64,000 bases of DNA, from assembly GCF_000142905.1 (NCBI RefSeq), contig NW_013657666.1, positions 493,937 to 557,936 on the forward strand, in the 5' to 3' direction. The position numbers and the translations under genes were made by a program. The DNA is from Thecamonas trahens ATCC 50062. Lineage: Eukaryota; Apusozoa; Apusomonadida; Apusomonadidae. Shown here piece by piece: positions 19,301-27,638 of the stretch; positions within the stretch are counted from its first letter, which is position 1, and each line of letters starts with the position of its first letter. The notes under the pieces are model-generated. The model did not search any database, was not told where the DNA came from, and was given only the letters and a program-made list of their open reading frames with translations.

Positions 19301-20355
19301 TCAACCCAAGCGTCGATGAGGGCGGCCCACTGGGCATAGACCGGCGAGGTCCACGCCGGCGAGAGGGTGTTGGCGGCAGGCGGCAGCGGGTTAAAGCTGC
19401 ACCCGGCCTTGTTGAAGACGGGCTTGGGGAGGCGGCCGTTGCGCTCCTTGAGCGTCCAGCCAGGCGGCGGAGCCAGGTCGCCCTCGATGAGGAGCTTGCG
19501 GAAGTGGGCGGCGCACGAGGCACCGGTCCGGGCCGGGATGGCCTTGGAGAGAAGCCCCCAGTCCTCGCCGATGCACAGGCCTCGGGCCAGGTAGTCGGCG
19601 ATGCACTCCTTGAGCTCGAGTTCCTCCTCGTCATCCCACTCGCCGGTGGCCGGCGGGACAGCAAGATCTGTCAGGCGATGGTAGTAGCCCGACGGCATGG
19701 TGTACCGCGCCCGCCATGCCCGAACCTTGGACGGCGACCACTTGGCGATGTCCAGTGGCGCAAACTTGGCCGCCGCAAGCTCGGCCGGCACCTCGACGTC
19801 AGCCAGGCCACCCGCTAGCGACGATGCCCCGCCAGCAGGCAGCGTAGCGGCGGTCGCCGAAACAACGTCCATGGGCGCAACAGTCGAGGCAGCCGAGGCA
19901 GCAAAGGCCGAGGTTGGATGAAGAGCAGCAAGAGTCGAATCGTGGTCATTGTTGGACGCAGCGGCAGCATTAATTGATGCCACCCCATCATCAGCATCAA
20001 CATCATCGGCATTATTAACGTTGTCATTGACGATGGACGACGAGTCGGCCGTCGTGAGTAGAATCTTAGCACGCTCGGCTTGGGCATCGAGTTCGGTGTT
20101 GAGAGAACGTATGCGCTTGGAAGAAGGCATAGAAGTAGACATGGTGGATGTAGTACTCTTTGGAGTAGTGACAGTTGTGCAAGTAGTAGTGCTTGGCTCG
20201 TCAGAGCTCGCGTAGCTGAGCCCCTTGCTCCGCTTGGTGGCAACAGGCGAGTCGGCGACAGCGCCCGACTTTGCCACACGCCGCTTGCCACTGCCGCTAC
20301 CCACCGGTGTCGGCGAGAAGAAGTCACTCACAGAGGTAGGCTGAAGCTTGGACAT
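16327..20355 (-). CDS. CHAF1A: Chromatin assembly factor 1 large subunit (p150/CHAF1A) with Myb-like domain and doubled winged helix
   Basis: 1342 residues from the ATG at 20355; an in-frame ATG at 20391 adds 12 Cys-rich residues. CAF-1 deposits H3-H4 behind replication forks. Features in order: a PIP-like SVSDFF at about 7-12; a Myb/SANT-like domain (about 235-290: WDDEEELELKE...DWGLLSKAIPARTGASCAAHF); a long Lys/Arg/Ala-rich KER helix (about 415-535); a second PIP-like ITSFF (about 545); the CAF1A core YFGSFSKP, GRKPFGRDDELFDYEFESDE, EEEPGELL (about 670-720), which binds H3-H4; an acidic tail; and two near-identical segments of about 80 residues (about 895-975 and 997-1079) resembling the C-terminal winged helix that binds DNA. 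The last 180 residues look ARM/HEAT-like. It is divergent from STE24 over 241 bases. Confidence 0.92.
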   Translation of the reverse strand: MSKLQPTSVSDFFSPTPVGSGSGKRRVAKSGAVADSPVATKRSKGLSYASSDEPSTTTCTTVTTPKSTTSTMSTSMPSSKRIRSLNTELDAQAERAKILLTTADSSSIVNDNVNNADDVDADDGVASINAAAASNNDHDSTLAALHPTSAFAASAASTVAPMDVVSATAATLPAGGASSLAGGLADVEVPAELAAAKFAPLDIAKWSPSKVRAWRARYTMPSGYYHRLTDLAVPPATGEWDDEEELELKECIADYLARGLCIGEDWGLLSKAIPARTGASCAAHFRKLLIEGDLAPPPGWTLKERNGRLPKPVFNKAGCSFNPLPPAANTLSPAWTSPVYAQWAALIDAWVDTLHPVDAAPARPPAPVSAPKKRKHSTSGEAIDLTVDNVAICPAKKTKALDGTPQAKSSKSSKSSKSKASTEERAAAQAAKNKAREEARAAKAAAKAAAKAAKDKAREEARAAKAAAKAAAKAAKDKARAAEAAAKAAAKARAEAERKAIAAVRDANKEAAKKCRAAARKAAKLAAAKAKAKSSPVKAARPPPNVAPITSFFSMSPAAKPAAAEPAKAKSSAPRSFVAAHGPWCAPRGARVGSYGPKLSAELRARMKCSVEAALAAAGAGSTSLPAPTLEGAFEARPKQMAVRKGWEADGRRLKVIGFSTSPRPPYFGSFSKPPTPAITGRKPFGRDDELFDYEFESDEEWFEEEPGELLLSGDESDEAGDDEAGDEADGWVVPDGYLSPGEKWMDLSSGPDEDFDPEAASDLSDGDDDGYSSAGHSGSASVSDDDGSDDGSTASHAAAAAPKRSKASRSRATGHEVRSGADLRAQLRRARKLAAKSARLVPVVHVAGAPVFDALCGQLLGVTSVESDVVDTGRSLLASENTESTAAPAPPRPTFDNVSGARAALARMVQGWEGSLPKLAEAFTDAHAEWGISKRATEIEAKAMAARKKLAGRPGIGVYQVLPAVAAELGIADELEAQLAALASEVPEPAPAPERPTFDNVDGARAALAKMVHGWESSLLKLADAFADAHTEWGLTKRATEAEAKGMAARKKVAGRPGIGVYQVHAAVAAELGIADQLEVFPEPSPEAAKSKSSKSKSSKSKSSKSKAVKPTAAKPTAAKPSPAKPSPAKPKASIAALFSTMDAAASPALAKASAVVAMPGDVRAAFLALDKNPQALVTASKAVTSAVSGADLFACTPEAAGALVAAVLDKVAAEASRATIRVEPEVATVLMRAVSVGLSRAKTKEAFTAALGADGSAAAVLVSALGVGSASAAVQKNALRAVLTLVELANGSTESRSAAAAAVSQHIAPAGALLVTAANASDTRVAGLAARILDAMPVQG

Positions 20356-20596
20356 ACAACAACTGCAACACTTGTCCTCTACGCTACGCAACTCGCTCAG
20401 AGTCTGCGGTCCTCAAGGGCGTCAAGTGTACCGTCTTGTCCTTGTCCCCCCTGCCCATGGCTCGCTCGCTCGATCCTATCTTACGACCTTTTTCCAGAGG
20501 CTGGCCAAAAGGCCGCAGTATGCCCTGCGTTCCTCTTCCCCCTTTTCGCCCGTCGACGGCGGCACTTGCCTCACACACATATCGTCAGTGCTGGCC
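20356..20596. promoter_or_regulatory. Compact divergent promoter between CAF-1 large subunit and STE24
   Basis: 241 bases separate the two start codons on opposite strands. The STE24 frame is open through here back to 20348, which would overlap the CAF-1 start. Those codons encode no STE24-like sequence, so this is more likely shared regulatory DNA. No recognisable motif stands out. Confidence 0.5.
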
Positions 20597-21913
20597 ATGA
20601 CCATCATGACCATCATGACATTTAGCGCTTCTGTTGACATCAAACAACTCGCGCTGTGCTTTCTTGCGGCACAATGGGCTTGGGAGACGTTGCTCGACCT
20701 GTTGCAGCTGCATCGGCTGTCTTCGAGATCATGTGGAGGTGATGGTGATGAGCTGGAGGCAGAGGCCGTTGCCTACAACACCGCCAAGCTGAAGCTCTCG
20801 CTGGTAGCGCGGAGCGTGGAGACAGGTGCAACGGCCATGGCCATTGCCTTTGATGTGCTGGCGAGCGTCTGGGCGATGGTATCGGAGATGGAGGTTGTCG
20901 GCGATTCGCCTCGGCTCACCCTGATGGTGTATGTGGCCCTGCTCGGCGCAGTGGTGCTGGTCACCAGCTTACCCAGTGCTGCCTGGTCGACCTTTGTCAT
21001 CGAGAAGCGATTCGGGTTCTTCACCGGATCGATCTGGCTCTGGCTGGGCGATACGGCCAAGTCTGCGGTGGTGGCTGGTGTCATCGGGCTCCCGCTGGCG
21101 CTCGCGCTGGACGCTGCGCTTGCATGGGGCAGCACGTCTGGCAGTGCGTACCTCTACGCATGGGCTGTGCTTGTCAGCGCCTCGGTCGTCCTTCTCTTTG
21201 CCCACCCGCGGCTCATTGCGCCGTGCTTCAACACCTTTACACCGGCGTCGGACGCCCTACTTGCCCGCATCACCACGGTGGCCAACAAGGCCGGCTTTCC
21301 GCTCGGCGAGGTAATGGTCATGGACGGCTCGCGAATGAGCAACCACTCGAACGCGTACATGTACGGCATGTGCTCGGCTAAGCGCATCGTGCTCTTTGAC
21401 ACTCTCCTCGACCAGGTCGACCAGGACGGCGTTGTCGCCATCCTCGGTCACGAGATGGGCCACTACGTGCTCGGCCACACGTGGTGGAACCTCATCATCG
21501 TCCAGGCCTATGCTCTGGGCTTCCTCTATGCCTTTTCACAGGCGATGGCCTGGCCTGGCCTTGTTGAGGCCTTTGGCTTTGGCTTTGGCTTTGGCGCTGA
21601 CGGCAGCGCCGGCGATCTCCCACCGCACCTCATCCGGCTCGTCGTCTTCTCGTTCCTTGCGGTCCCTGTCGATGCCGCAGTCTCGCTTGGCATGCACATG
21701 CTCTCGCGCAAGTTTGAGTACGATGCCGATGCCTATGCGGTGGACCTCGGGCTCGACCTGGTTCCGCCGCTGCAGGCCCTCCATCGCGAGAACAAGTCCA
21801 TGTCTGATCCGCACCCACTCTACTCGGCCTACCACTACACCCATCCGCCGGTCACCGAGCGCGTTGCCGCCATCAAAGCGCGGATGGAGGCTCGTGGCCG
21901 AAAGACACAGTAG
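20597..21913 (+). CDS. STE24: CAAX prenyl protease 1 (STE24/ZMPSTE24, zinc metalloprotease of the ER membrane)
   Basis: 438 residues from the ATG at 20597 (GGCCATGACC). The frame is open from 20348, but the family length (about 430-475) and the missing hydrophobic start argue for 20597. STE24 cleaves the C-terminal tripeptide of prenylated CAAX proteins and also clears clogged translocons. The zinc motif HEMGH is at 285-289, the third ligand Glu at about 374 in FEYDADAYA. MDGSRMSNHSNAYMYG is the family block upstream of the zinc site. FVIEKRFGF and several long hydrophobic segments (about 10, 75, 110, 145, 175, 300, 350) fit the multi-span barrel. The end PPVTERVAAIKARM is also typical. No intron is needed. 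All catalytic residues are intact. Confidence 0.96.
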   Translation: MTIMTIMTFSASVDIKQLALCFLAAQWAWETLLDLLQLHRLSSRSCGGDGDELEAEAVAYNTAKLKLSLVARSVETGATAMAIAFDVLASVWAMVSEMEVVGDSPRLTLMVYVALLGAVVLVTSLPSAAWSTFVIEKRFGFFTGSIWLWLGDTAKSAVVAGVIGLPLALALDAALAWGSTSGSAYLYAWAVLVSASVVLLFAHPRLIAPCFNTFTPASDALLARITTVANKAGFPLGEVMVMDGSRMSNHSNAYMYGMCSAKRIVLFDTLLDQVDQDGVVAILGHEMGHYVLGHTWWNLIIVQAYALGFLYAFSQAMAWPGLVEAFGFGFGFGADGSAGDLPPHLIRLVVFSFLAVPVDAAVSLGMHMLSRKFEYDADAYAVDLGLDLVPPLQALHRENKSMSDPHPLYSAYHYTHPPVTERVAAIKARMEARGRKTQ

Positions 21914-22251
21914 TGCCGGCCGGCGTTGCTCGTGAAGCGCGCCACGCGATGCGTGCAACAGCACAAATCTCGCAGCCATGATCAAGTACGTGAGGCTTCC
22001 AATGATTGAGCATTGTGACTGTGAGCTGCCAGAGCAACCCCCCCCCCCTCCCCCCACACCACACCACACACTGGTGTGGTGATCGGATGGTCTCGAGTCG
22101 AGTTGGACGGGGCGCCGAATCCAATCGTGTGGTGTCGGATCGTGTCGGTCGCCGAGTGCCACGCCGTCGCGAGTATGCGAGCAGAAGATAGGGAGGACTT
22201 TAGAGAGGTGGGGCGAGGGGAGCACGAGAGATACACCACTCTCATTACAGT
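21914..22251. other. Intergenic region between STE24 and sulfatase-like gene
   Basis: 338 bases with a short C-run plus CACACCACAC stretch (about 22040-22080). I see no gene. The downstream part is the likely promoter and leader of the sulfatase-like gene. Confidence 0.5.
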
Positions 22252-24114
22252 ATGAGCAGGATAGTGATGTGCTCTCGGAGTGCATGGCTTTTTCTAGCGC
22301 TTTCACTTCTTCTATTCTGTGTTACAGCTGTCTATGGTGCTGGTCACCTCGGCGGCGGTGGTGAGCCGGCGCCCAACGTGGTCGTCCTCGTGGCGGCAGA
22401 CATGGGCATGGAAGACGTCAGGGCGACCCGCTCTGTGCTCTTCTCACAAGGTGGAGATGATGGGAAGGTGGTCCACGGCCAGGGTACTGATGAGGGTAAT
22501 GATGATGATGACGGCATCCATGATGATGATGATGGTCGTCATGTCAATGATCCTCGTCGTGATCATGTTCGTGATGATGGGCATGATGGCGGTGAATCGG
22601 AAGGTCATGGCCAAGTTGGAGGTATCGACAAGCTCGCGCGGCGGGGACGGGTGCTGGAGCACATGGTGGCGGCAGGAGCGCTGGCTACGCCGGCACGGGC
22701 CGGACTGCTCACTGGTAGCTACCCGGTGCGGCTGGGCATGGCGTCGTCAGCGGACACCTTCCGCACGTTCTACTCGCCTGGTCAAGTGGGAGGCCTCCCA
22801 CACGGCACGGTGACGCTTGCAGATGAGCTGCTTGCGCTTGGATACGCCACAGCGGCGGTGGGGACGTGGCATCTGGGGATGTCGGACGCGTCGGCTTGGT
22901 CGCCGAACGGGGCGCATCTTCCACTGGCGCACGGCTTTGAGTCGTACTACGGCATGCCGGTCTCGCACGCGCTGACGTGTGCCGGTGACGGGCTGGGGCG
23001 TGATGCGCCGCGCGATGCGGTCTATATCCTCTTTCTTACCTATCATGTGTGGATCTCGCTGGTCTGCCTCCTCGGTGCGGCCTACACGCTTGGCGCCATC
23101 GGAAGCGTCGGCTTCAAGTTTGGGCTCATGTACGTAGCGGCGGCGATGGGTGGGGTGTACTTGTACGCGGTCTCGTTTTCGGTTCTCAATCCTGCAGCAT
23201 GTGTCCTGTTCCGCGACAACGAGCTTGTGGAGCAGCCTGTGGTGCTGGCGAACCTCACGTCGAGGCTTGTGCAGGAGGCGACGCAGTTTATCGGCGGCGC
23301 TGCGGCGTCGCCGCAACCTTTTTTCCTCTACTTTGCGCTGCCCGAGGCTGACCTGGCGTCGGTGGACGGGGCAGTAGCGGCAGTGGTGGATGCGCTCGAC
23401 GCCGCAGGCGTCTTCGACAACACACTTGTGATCTTTACCTCGGACAACGGGCCCCATCTCGAGCGCGCCACTGCACACGGCCGCGCCCAGGACGGACGCC
23501 AGCTGCGTGGCGGCAAGGGCCAAGTCTGGGACGGTGGTTTCCGGGTGCCTGGCATCATTTCCTGGCCGCACCACATCGAAGGAGGCACGGTGTCGACGCA
23601 CCCAGCGTCACACCTCGACATTGTACCGACGGTTCTTGATGCGGTGCACGGAGTCGGCCGCGGACTGGCAGCTCGGATTGGTCGGAGCCAGCTTGACGGC
23701 GTCTCGCTCGTCGATGCGGCTACCACAAGCCCCGACCGTCCTCTCTTCCACTATTGCGGCGACCAGCTTGCCGCTGTCCGGCTCGGCCGGCGCCATAAGG
23801 TCGTCTACGAGTCGCCGGTGCCCGACGCAGGGACCCAGGCGTGCGCATCGACCTTTGTGTGTGGTTGCCACGGAACGGTCCACGATCCGCCGCTTGTTTT
23901 TGACCTTGCTGCCGATCCATCCGAGAGCGCACCGCTCGCCCCAAGCGACGTTGCAGTTGCCGCAGTCCTTGCTTCTGCTGCTGATGCCGTCCACACACAC
24001 CAGGCTACAGTAAGCAACGTCCCGAACCAGCTCGAGACCATTGCTCGGCCGTGGCTCTTTCCCTGCTGTGACTGGCCCAAATGCCACTGTCTGGAGGCTC
24101 GGACTGCGACATAA
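22252..24114 (+). CDS. Steroid-sulfatase-type arylsulfatase homologue lacking key catalytic residues (probable pseudoenzyme)
   Basis: 620 residues with an N-terminal signal peptide (about 8-30, ending VYGAG). Active sulfatases need a Cys in CxPSR, converted to formylglycine. Here the motif reads ATPAR (145-149), so the Cys is Ala and the Ser is Ala. The first metal-binding Asp is Ala (AADMG, A49). The Lys of GKWHLG is Thr (T205). The HxH segment is lost (FALPEADLA). R149, H207, D398, N399 and K422 remain. The fold is otherwise clear: GLLTGSYPVRLGM, FTSDNGPH, GGKGQVWDGGFRVPG. A hydrophobic hairpin at about 258-312 sits where steroid sulfatase has its two membrane helices, so an ER-membrane location is likely. 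A His/Asp-rich insert at about 66-122 may instead be an in-phase intron (22451-22615, GT..AG, 165 bases), whose removal restores normal spacing. Confidence 0.88.
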   Translation: MSRIVMCSRSAWLFLALSLLLFCVTAVYGAGHLGGGGEPAPNVVVLVAADMGMEDVRATRSVLFSQGGDDGKVVHGQGTDEGNDDDDGIHDDDDGRHVNDPRRDHVRDDGHDGGESEGHGQVGGIDKLARRGRVLEHMVAAGALATPARAGLLTGSYPVRLGMASSADTFRTFYSPGQVGGLPHGTVTLADELLALGYATAAVGTWHLGMSDASAWSPNGAHLPLAHGFESYYGMPVSHALTCAGDGLGRDAPRDAVYILFLTYHVWISLVCLLGAAYTLGAIGSVGFKFGLMYVAAAMGGVYLYAVSFSVLNPAACVLFRDNELVEQPVVLANLTSRLVQEATQFIGGAAASPQPFFLYFALPEADLASVDGAVAAVVDALDAAGVFDNTLVIFTSDNGPHLERATAHGRAQDGRQLRGGKGQVWDGGFRVPGIISWPHHIEGGTVSTHPASHLDIVPTVLDAVHGVGRGLAARIGRSQLDGVSLVDAATTSPDRPLFHYCGDQLAAVRLGRRHKVVYESPVPDAGTQACASTFVCGCHGTVHDPPLVFDLAADPSESAPLAPSDVAVAAVLASAADAVHTHQATVSNVPNQLETIARPWLFPCCDWPKCHCLEARTAT

Positions 24115-24303
24115 ATGATGCATACCCGTGCAGATTACTGTGGATGACCAGAGCCATCATCGCAAGCAGCGTGTGTTGACCGTGAGCAGGAACATGGCGA
24201 TATGCCGAGCTTCGGCCTCTGTCCGAGTCAGTGCCGGCGCGCGGCCTTTGCTGCCGCTCGCGCAAACTCGACGGCCACCTCACTTTGTGCCGTTCTCGAC
24301 GCC

Positions 24304-25935
24304 ATGAGTGCCAACTTTCGTGAACAGGGCATAGCCATTGTGAAGCGGGCAGTAGAGATGGATCATGCCGAGCGCTATGCGGTAGGTGGCTCTTCGCATC
24401 TGGTTAGCCGAGTCAGCGGCATGCTCTGGTCATGTCTCAGCAAGTTGTTCGACGCGCTATTCCATTCTCTCGTCACTATCCATACTTCCGCACATGCGAG
24501 TTTTGATTGGCCTCCATACACGCAGCGTTTTTTCTTGGTTGCTTTCGTCGCGGCGAGAGAGATAACCATGCTCTAGATGGCTACAAGTGCGGTCAATTGT
24601 GATCCAGATGTGTGCGAGGCAAACTCACGAGTGAAAGTTGGATGGAGGTGAATGTAGGAGGCGTATTCGTTGTACACGCGGGCGCTCGAGTACTTTACCA
24701 CCTATCTCAAGTACGAAAAGTCGCCGTCGATGCGGGATGCTGTCCGTGGCAAGGTCATCGAGTACCTGGAGCGTGCGGAGCAGCTGAAGACACATCTGGA
24801 TGACGAGGGCAGAGCAGGTGTGGCGGTCGCAGGTGGCGGAGAGAGCAGCGGAGATGCTGGCGGCAGTGGTGCGACGGGCGCGTCGTCGTCGGCGGGGCCG
24901 GCAGCGTGCAGCGGCGTATCCCGGCGGCGGAGCCGCGACGAGCTGCTCGAGTATTTGGGTGGCGAGACGCTGGCAAACGTGTTGCATCGGCGGGTGGTGG
25001 GCCAGGACACAGCGGTTGACGGGGTGGCTCGCGGCATCATGCGGTACTACGAGGGCTGGCGGATGGGCGAATCGCCTATGGTGTTTCTGTTTGTGGGCCC
25101 GTCGGGGGTGGGCAAGACCGAGCTAGCCAAGGCGATTGCCGAGGCTTGTCTCGGCGACGCCTCGGCGGTACTGCGGGTCGACATGGGCGAGTATCAGGAG
25201 CGGCACTCGGTTGCCAAGCTGCTTGGCGCACCGTCGGGTTATGTCGGCAGCTCGGAAGGCACGTATTTTGCAGAGGAGTTGCGGGCGAATCCGGCGACAG
25301 TGGTGCTCCTCGACGAGGTGGAGAAGGCGCACCCAGACGTTCTGACCGTCATGCTCTCTGTCTTTGACGAGGGCCGGTTCACGCCGTCAAAGGGCGGGAC
25401 GGTGTACGCGTCGGACGCGATCTTCATCATGACGTCCAACCTCGGCGCCGACGTCATCACGGGCATGGCCGACGGCTCGCCGAGCCTCGCGACGTACAAC
25501 AGGGCACTCGAGCCGATTCTCAAGGCGCACTTTAAGCGCGACGAGTTTCTGGGACGCATCGACGACATTCTGCCGTTTGAGCCGTTTACGCCGCAGGACC
25601 TGGCATCGGTCATCAACCTCTTCCTCGCCAAGTGGGTCCACCTCGCCGCAAGCCGGCACGGGCTGGACCTCACGTTTGACGCTGCGGTGGTAGATGCGGT
25701 GATGGCGCAGTACAATCCCAAGTACGGGGTGCGGTCGGTCAAGCACATCATCGAGCGCGAGGTCGGCAACACGCTCGCCGACGCCTCGAGCGCAGGCCTC
25801 CTTACCCGTGGGGTGGCGGCGCAGGTGACGGTGGGCGACGCAGGCAACCTGGTGGTTGAACTCATCGACACACCGCGCCGCGAGTCGGGCAGCGAGCCGG
25901 TGAGCCAGAGCGCGGCGGCGATTCTTGCTGTGTAG
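24304..25935 (+). CDS. MIT domain fused to Clp/Hsp100-type AAA+ ATPase
   Basis: Two exons: 24304-24381 (26 codons) and 24658-25935, with a GTAGGT donor and GTAG acceptor; 451 residues. Joined, they give a complete MIT three-helix domain (about 5-75): ANFREQGIAIVKRAVEMD, AERYAEAYSLYTRALEYF, then VIEYLERAEQLK. MIT domains bind ESCRT-III tails. After a Gly/Ser-rich linker comes a single Clp/ClpB D2-like AAA+ module: VVGQDTAVDGVARGI, Walker A GPSGVGKT (173-180), pore-loop region GAPSGYVG, Walker B VVLLDEVEKAH (about 241-251), sensor-1 IMTSN, and the C-terminal small domain with YGVRSVKHIIE. All ATPase motifs look intact, so this is probably a hexameric unfoldase. An upstream in-frame ATG at 24202 would add an Arg-rich, acid-poor leader that could be mitochondrial; I keep 24304. 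It converges with the 7TM gene, 15 bases apart. Confidence 0.88.
24382..24657 (+). other. Intron 1 of the MIT-Clp gene
   Basis: 276 bases, GTAGGT donor, acceptor GAATGTAG, phase 0. It interrupts the MIT domain between helices 1 and 2 (after AERYA, before EAYSLY). Its position is supported because joining the exons gives an uninterrupted MIT domain with normal spacing. Confidence 0.85.
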
Positions 25936-25950
25936 CGACCGACGAGGAAG

Positions 25951-26784
25951 CTACAGGGCAAGGATGTCGTCCGAGGTGGCGACGATGGAGAACATGGCGT
26001 CCGAGACCCGGGCCTGCGGGAGGGCGCGGACAACGGCAAGCTGCAGAAAAGTGACGAGGGTAGCAGCCATGTAGTAGATGCCGACCGAGACCGGATCGGT
26101 CACCCACATGTTCGAGGGGACCATGTCAAAGGCCAGACCCATGGCGAAGAAGAACGAGATGATAAAGACCATGCGGGTGTAGTGCTGGGCGAGGAGGCCT
26201 TCATCGTCGGCATGCAGCCGATCGCCGTAGAGATAGAGGACGTAGCCGATGCCAGAGTTGGCAACCAGTAGGGCGAGGAGCAAGATCGAGTTGACCACTA
26301 CTGTTGCGGTCTCTAGCCTGGACCTTGCAGCAGCAAGAGAGCCGGCGGGCATGACCACAAAGACCAAGATGATATGCAAGGTAGCGACAAGAATGACGCC
26401 CAGAACAGCGATCATGCTCGAAGCGGAACGAGAGAGTAGAGCCACCGGAGTAGCAGCAGCAGCTTGAAACACAGCAGCCCATTGAGCCACAAGCATGACG
26501 AGAGCAGCAGCCGATGCAGCGGCGAGTAGAGCGGTGACGACGATGAGACCAGGATTTCCAAGACCATGACCAGCAGGATGATCATCATCATAACCAGTGG
26601 CACCAAAAGACAACATAAAGGTCCGAGTCAAAGATGCAAAGACAATGGTGAGCAAGTACGACTTGATGGTACTCCACCTCCTTCCACGGACAAAGGCAAA
26701 GTAGAGCCAAGAGAGTCCGCCGAGGAACAACAAGCCATTGCAGATGCAGAGGGCAATGACCACGTAATAGAAGGTAAACTCCAT
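25951..26784 (-). CDS. Seven-transmembrane protein, possibly THH1/TOM1/TOM3-like
   Basis: 277 residues starting MEFTFYYVVIALC. Seven hydrophobic segments are visible (about 5-30, 42-62, 78-105, 125-148, 165-190, 205-228, 235-260) with short loops. There is no signal peptide and no long domain. Length, topology and the opening FYYVV...LSWLYFAF...TIKSYLLTIVFASLTR recall the plant THH1/TOM1/TOM3 family and the related GPCR-like TMEM145/GPR proteins, but I see no decisive signature. The C-terminal tail is about 20 residues. It is convergent with the MIT-Clp gene and divergent from VPS13 across a repeat-rich interval. Confidence 0.7.
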   Translation of the reverse strand: MEFTFYYVVIALCICNGLLFLGGLSWLYFAFVRGRRWSTIKSYLLTIVFASLTRTFMLSFGATGYDDDHPAGHGLGNPGLIVVTALLAAASAAALVMLVAQWAAVFQAAAATPVALLSRSASSMIAVLGVILVATLHIILVFVVMPAGSLAAARSRLETATVVVNSILLLALLVANSGIGYVLYLYGDRLHADDEGLLAQHYTRMVFIISFFFAMGLAFDMVPSNMWVTDPVSVGIYYMAATLVTFLQLAVVRALPQARVSDAMFSIVATSDDILAL

Positions 26785-26918
26785 GAGTGGGTGGGAGGGA
26801 TGTGTGCGTGTGTGTGTGTGTGTGAGGGGTGTGTGTGTGTGTGTGGTGGTGTGTGTGGTGGTGGTGTGTGTGGTGGTGGTGGTGGTGGGTGGGTGGGTGG
26901 GTGGAAGGCGGGGTCAGT

Positions 26919-27014
26919 GGGCGGAGTCAGTCGGTGGGCGGAGTCGGTCGGTGGGCGGAGTCGGTGAGCGGGTGGGTTTGGGCTGTGGGTGGAGTCGGTC
27001 GGTGGGCGGAGTCG
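26919..27014. repeat. 17-base-period array of GGGCGGAGTCGGTCGGT
   Basis: Units start at about 26919, 26936, 26953, 26987 (GGGTGGAGTC variant) and 27004. Only the first three are contiguous. The array decays into GGCTGGTTGGTTGG sequence after 27014. Confidence 0.7.
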
Positions 27015-27505
27015 AACGGGTTCGGTGGCTGGTTGGCTGGTTGGTTGGTTGGGGGGTATTGCCTGAGATGCGATAGGTATCGGGTTGGTGTTGGTCTTTG
27101 CCATCGTGTTGAATGGGGTGAAGGGGGGAGATGGGATCGGTTGTGATAGAGGCGACCAGGGGAGGGAGGGGGGGGGGCGGATGAGGTACGCGAGGAGGTC
27201 AGAATATTGATAGTTGATGAGATGGCTGGCTTTGGAAGCGATAGAGAAGATTAAAGCGACTGTGATGGTAAACTCAGCCGAGGGCCATGTGGTGGTGTGG
27301 CCATGACTTTGCTCAGGTCTCCTCCACCCGCCACGCAGTCACCCCGTGGTCCTGACCCGATCCCTGCCACCTCACCCTCCTCCCCTCCTCAGTGTCGAGT
27401 GGTGGGCGGCGTTGCTTTCATGAAACCCCACCCCATATTGAGCGGGCTCTGCTCTCTCCTTATAGAGAGAAGATTGCGGGCCCTCTTTCCCTACCCCCCC
27501 CCCCC

Positions 27506-27605
27506 NNNNNNNNNNNNNNNNNNNNNNNNNNNNNNNNNNNNNNNNNNNNNNNNNNNNNNNNNNNNNNNNNNNNNNNNNNNNNNNNNNNNNNNNNNNNNNN
27601 NNNNN
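27506..27605. other. Assembly gap (100 N)
   Basis: Exactly 100 N between a run of about 12 C and a run of 8 C, just before the VPS13 start. Distance across it is unknown. It probably falls in the 5' leader, not in coding sequence. Confidence 0.98.
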
Positions 27606-27638
27606 CCCCCCCCTCCCACACACAGTCCAGCTATTGAC

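Larger units (their letters stand above)
26785..27638. other. Divergent intergenic region between 7TM gene and VPS13, with repeats and gap
   Basis: Contains TG/TGG repeats (about 26806-26905), a 17-base-period array, a GGTT run, a mixed segment, then a C-rich approach to a 100-N gap. A reading frame crosses the gap into VPS13, but the family start at 27639 lies downstream, so the rest is probably promoter and leader. Confidence 0.55.

Noticed and set aside
27297-27638. Upstream extension of the VPS13 frame through the gap
   Set aside because: The conserved family N-terminus begins at 27639, and the upstream codons are C-rich leader with a 100-N placeholder.
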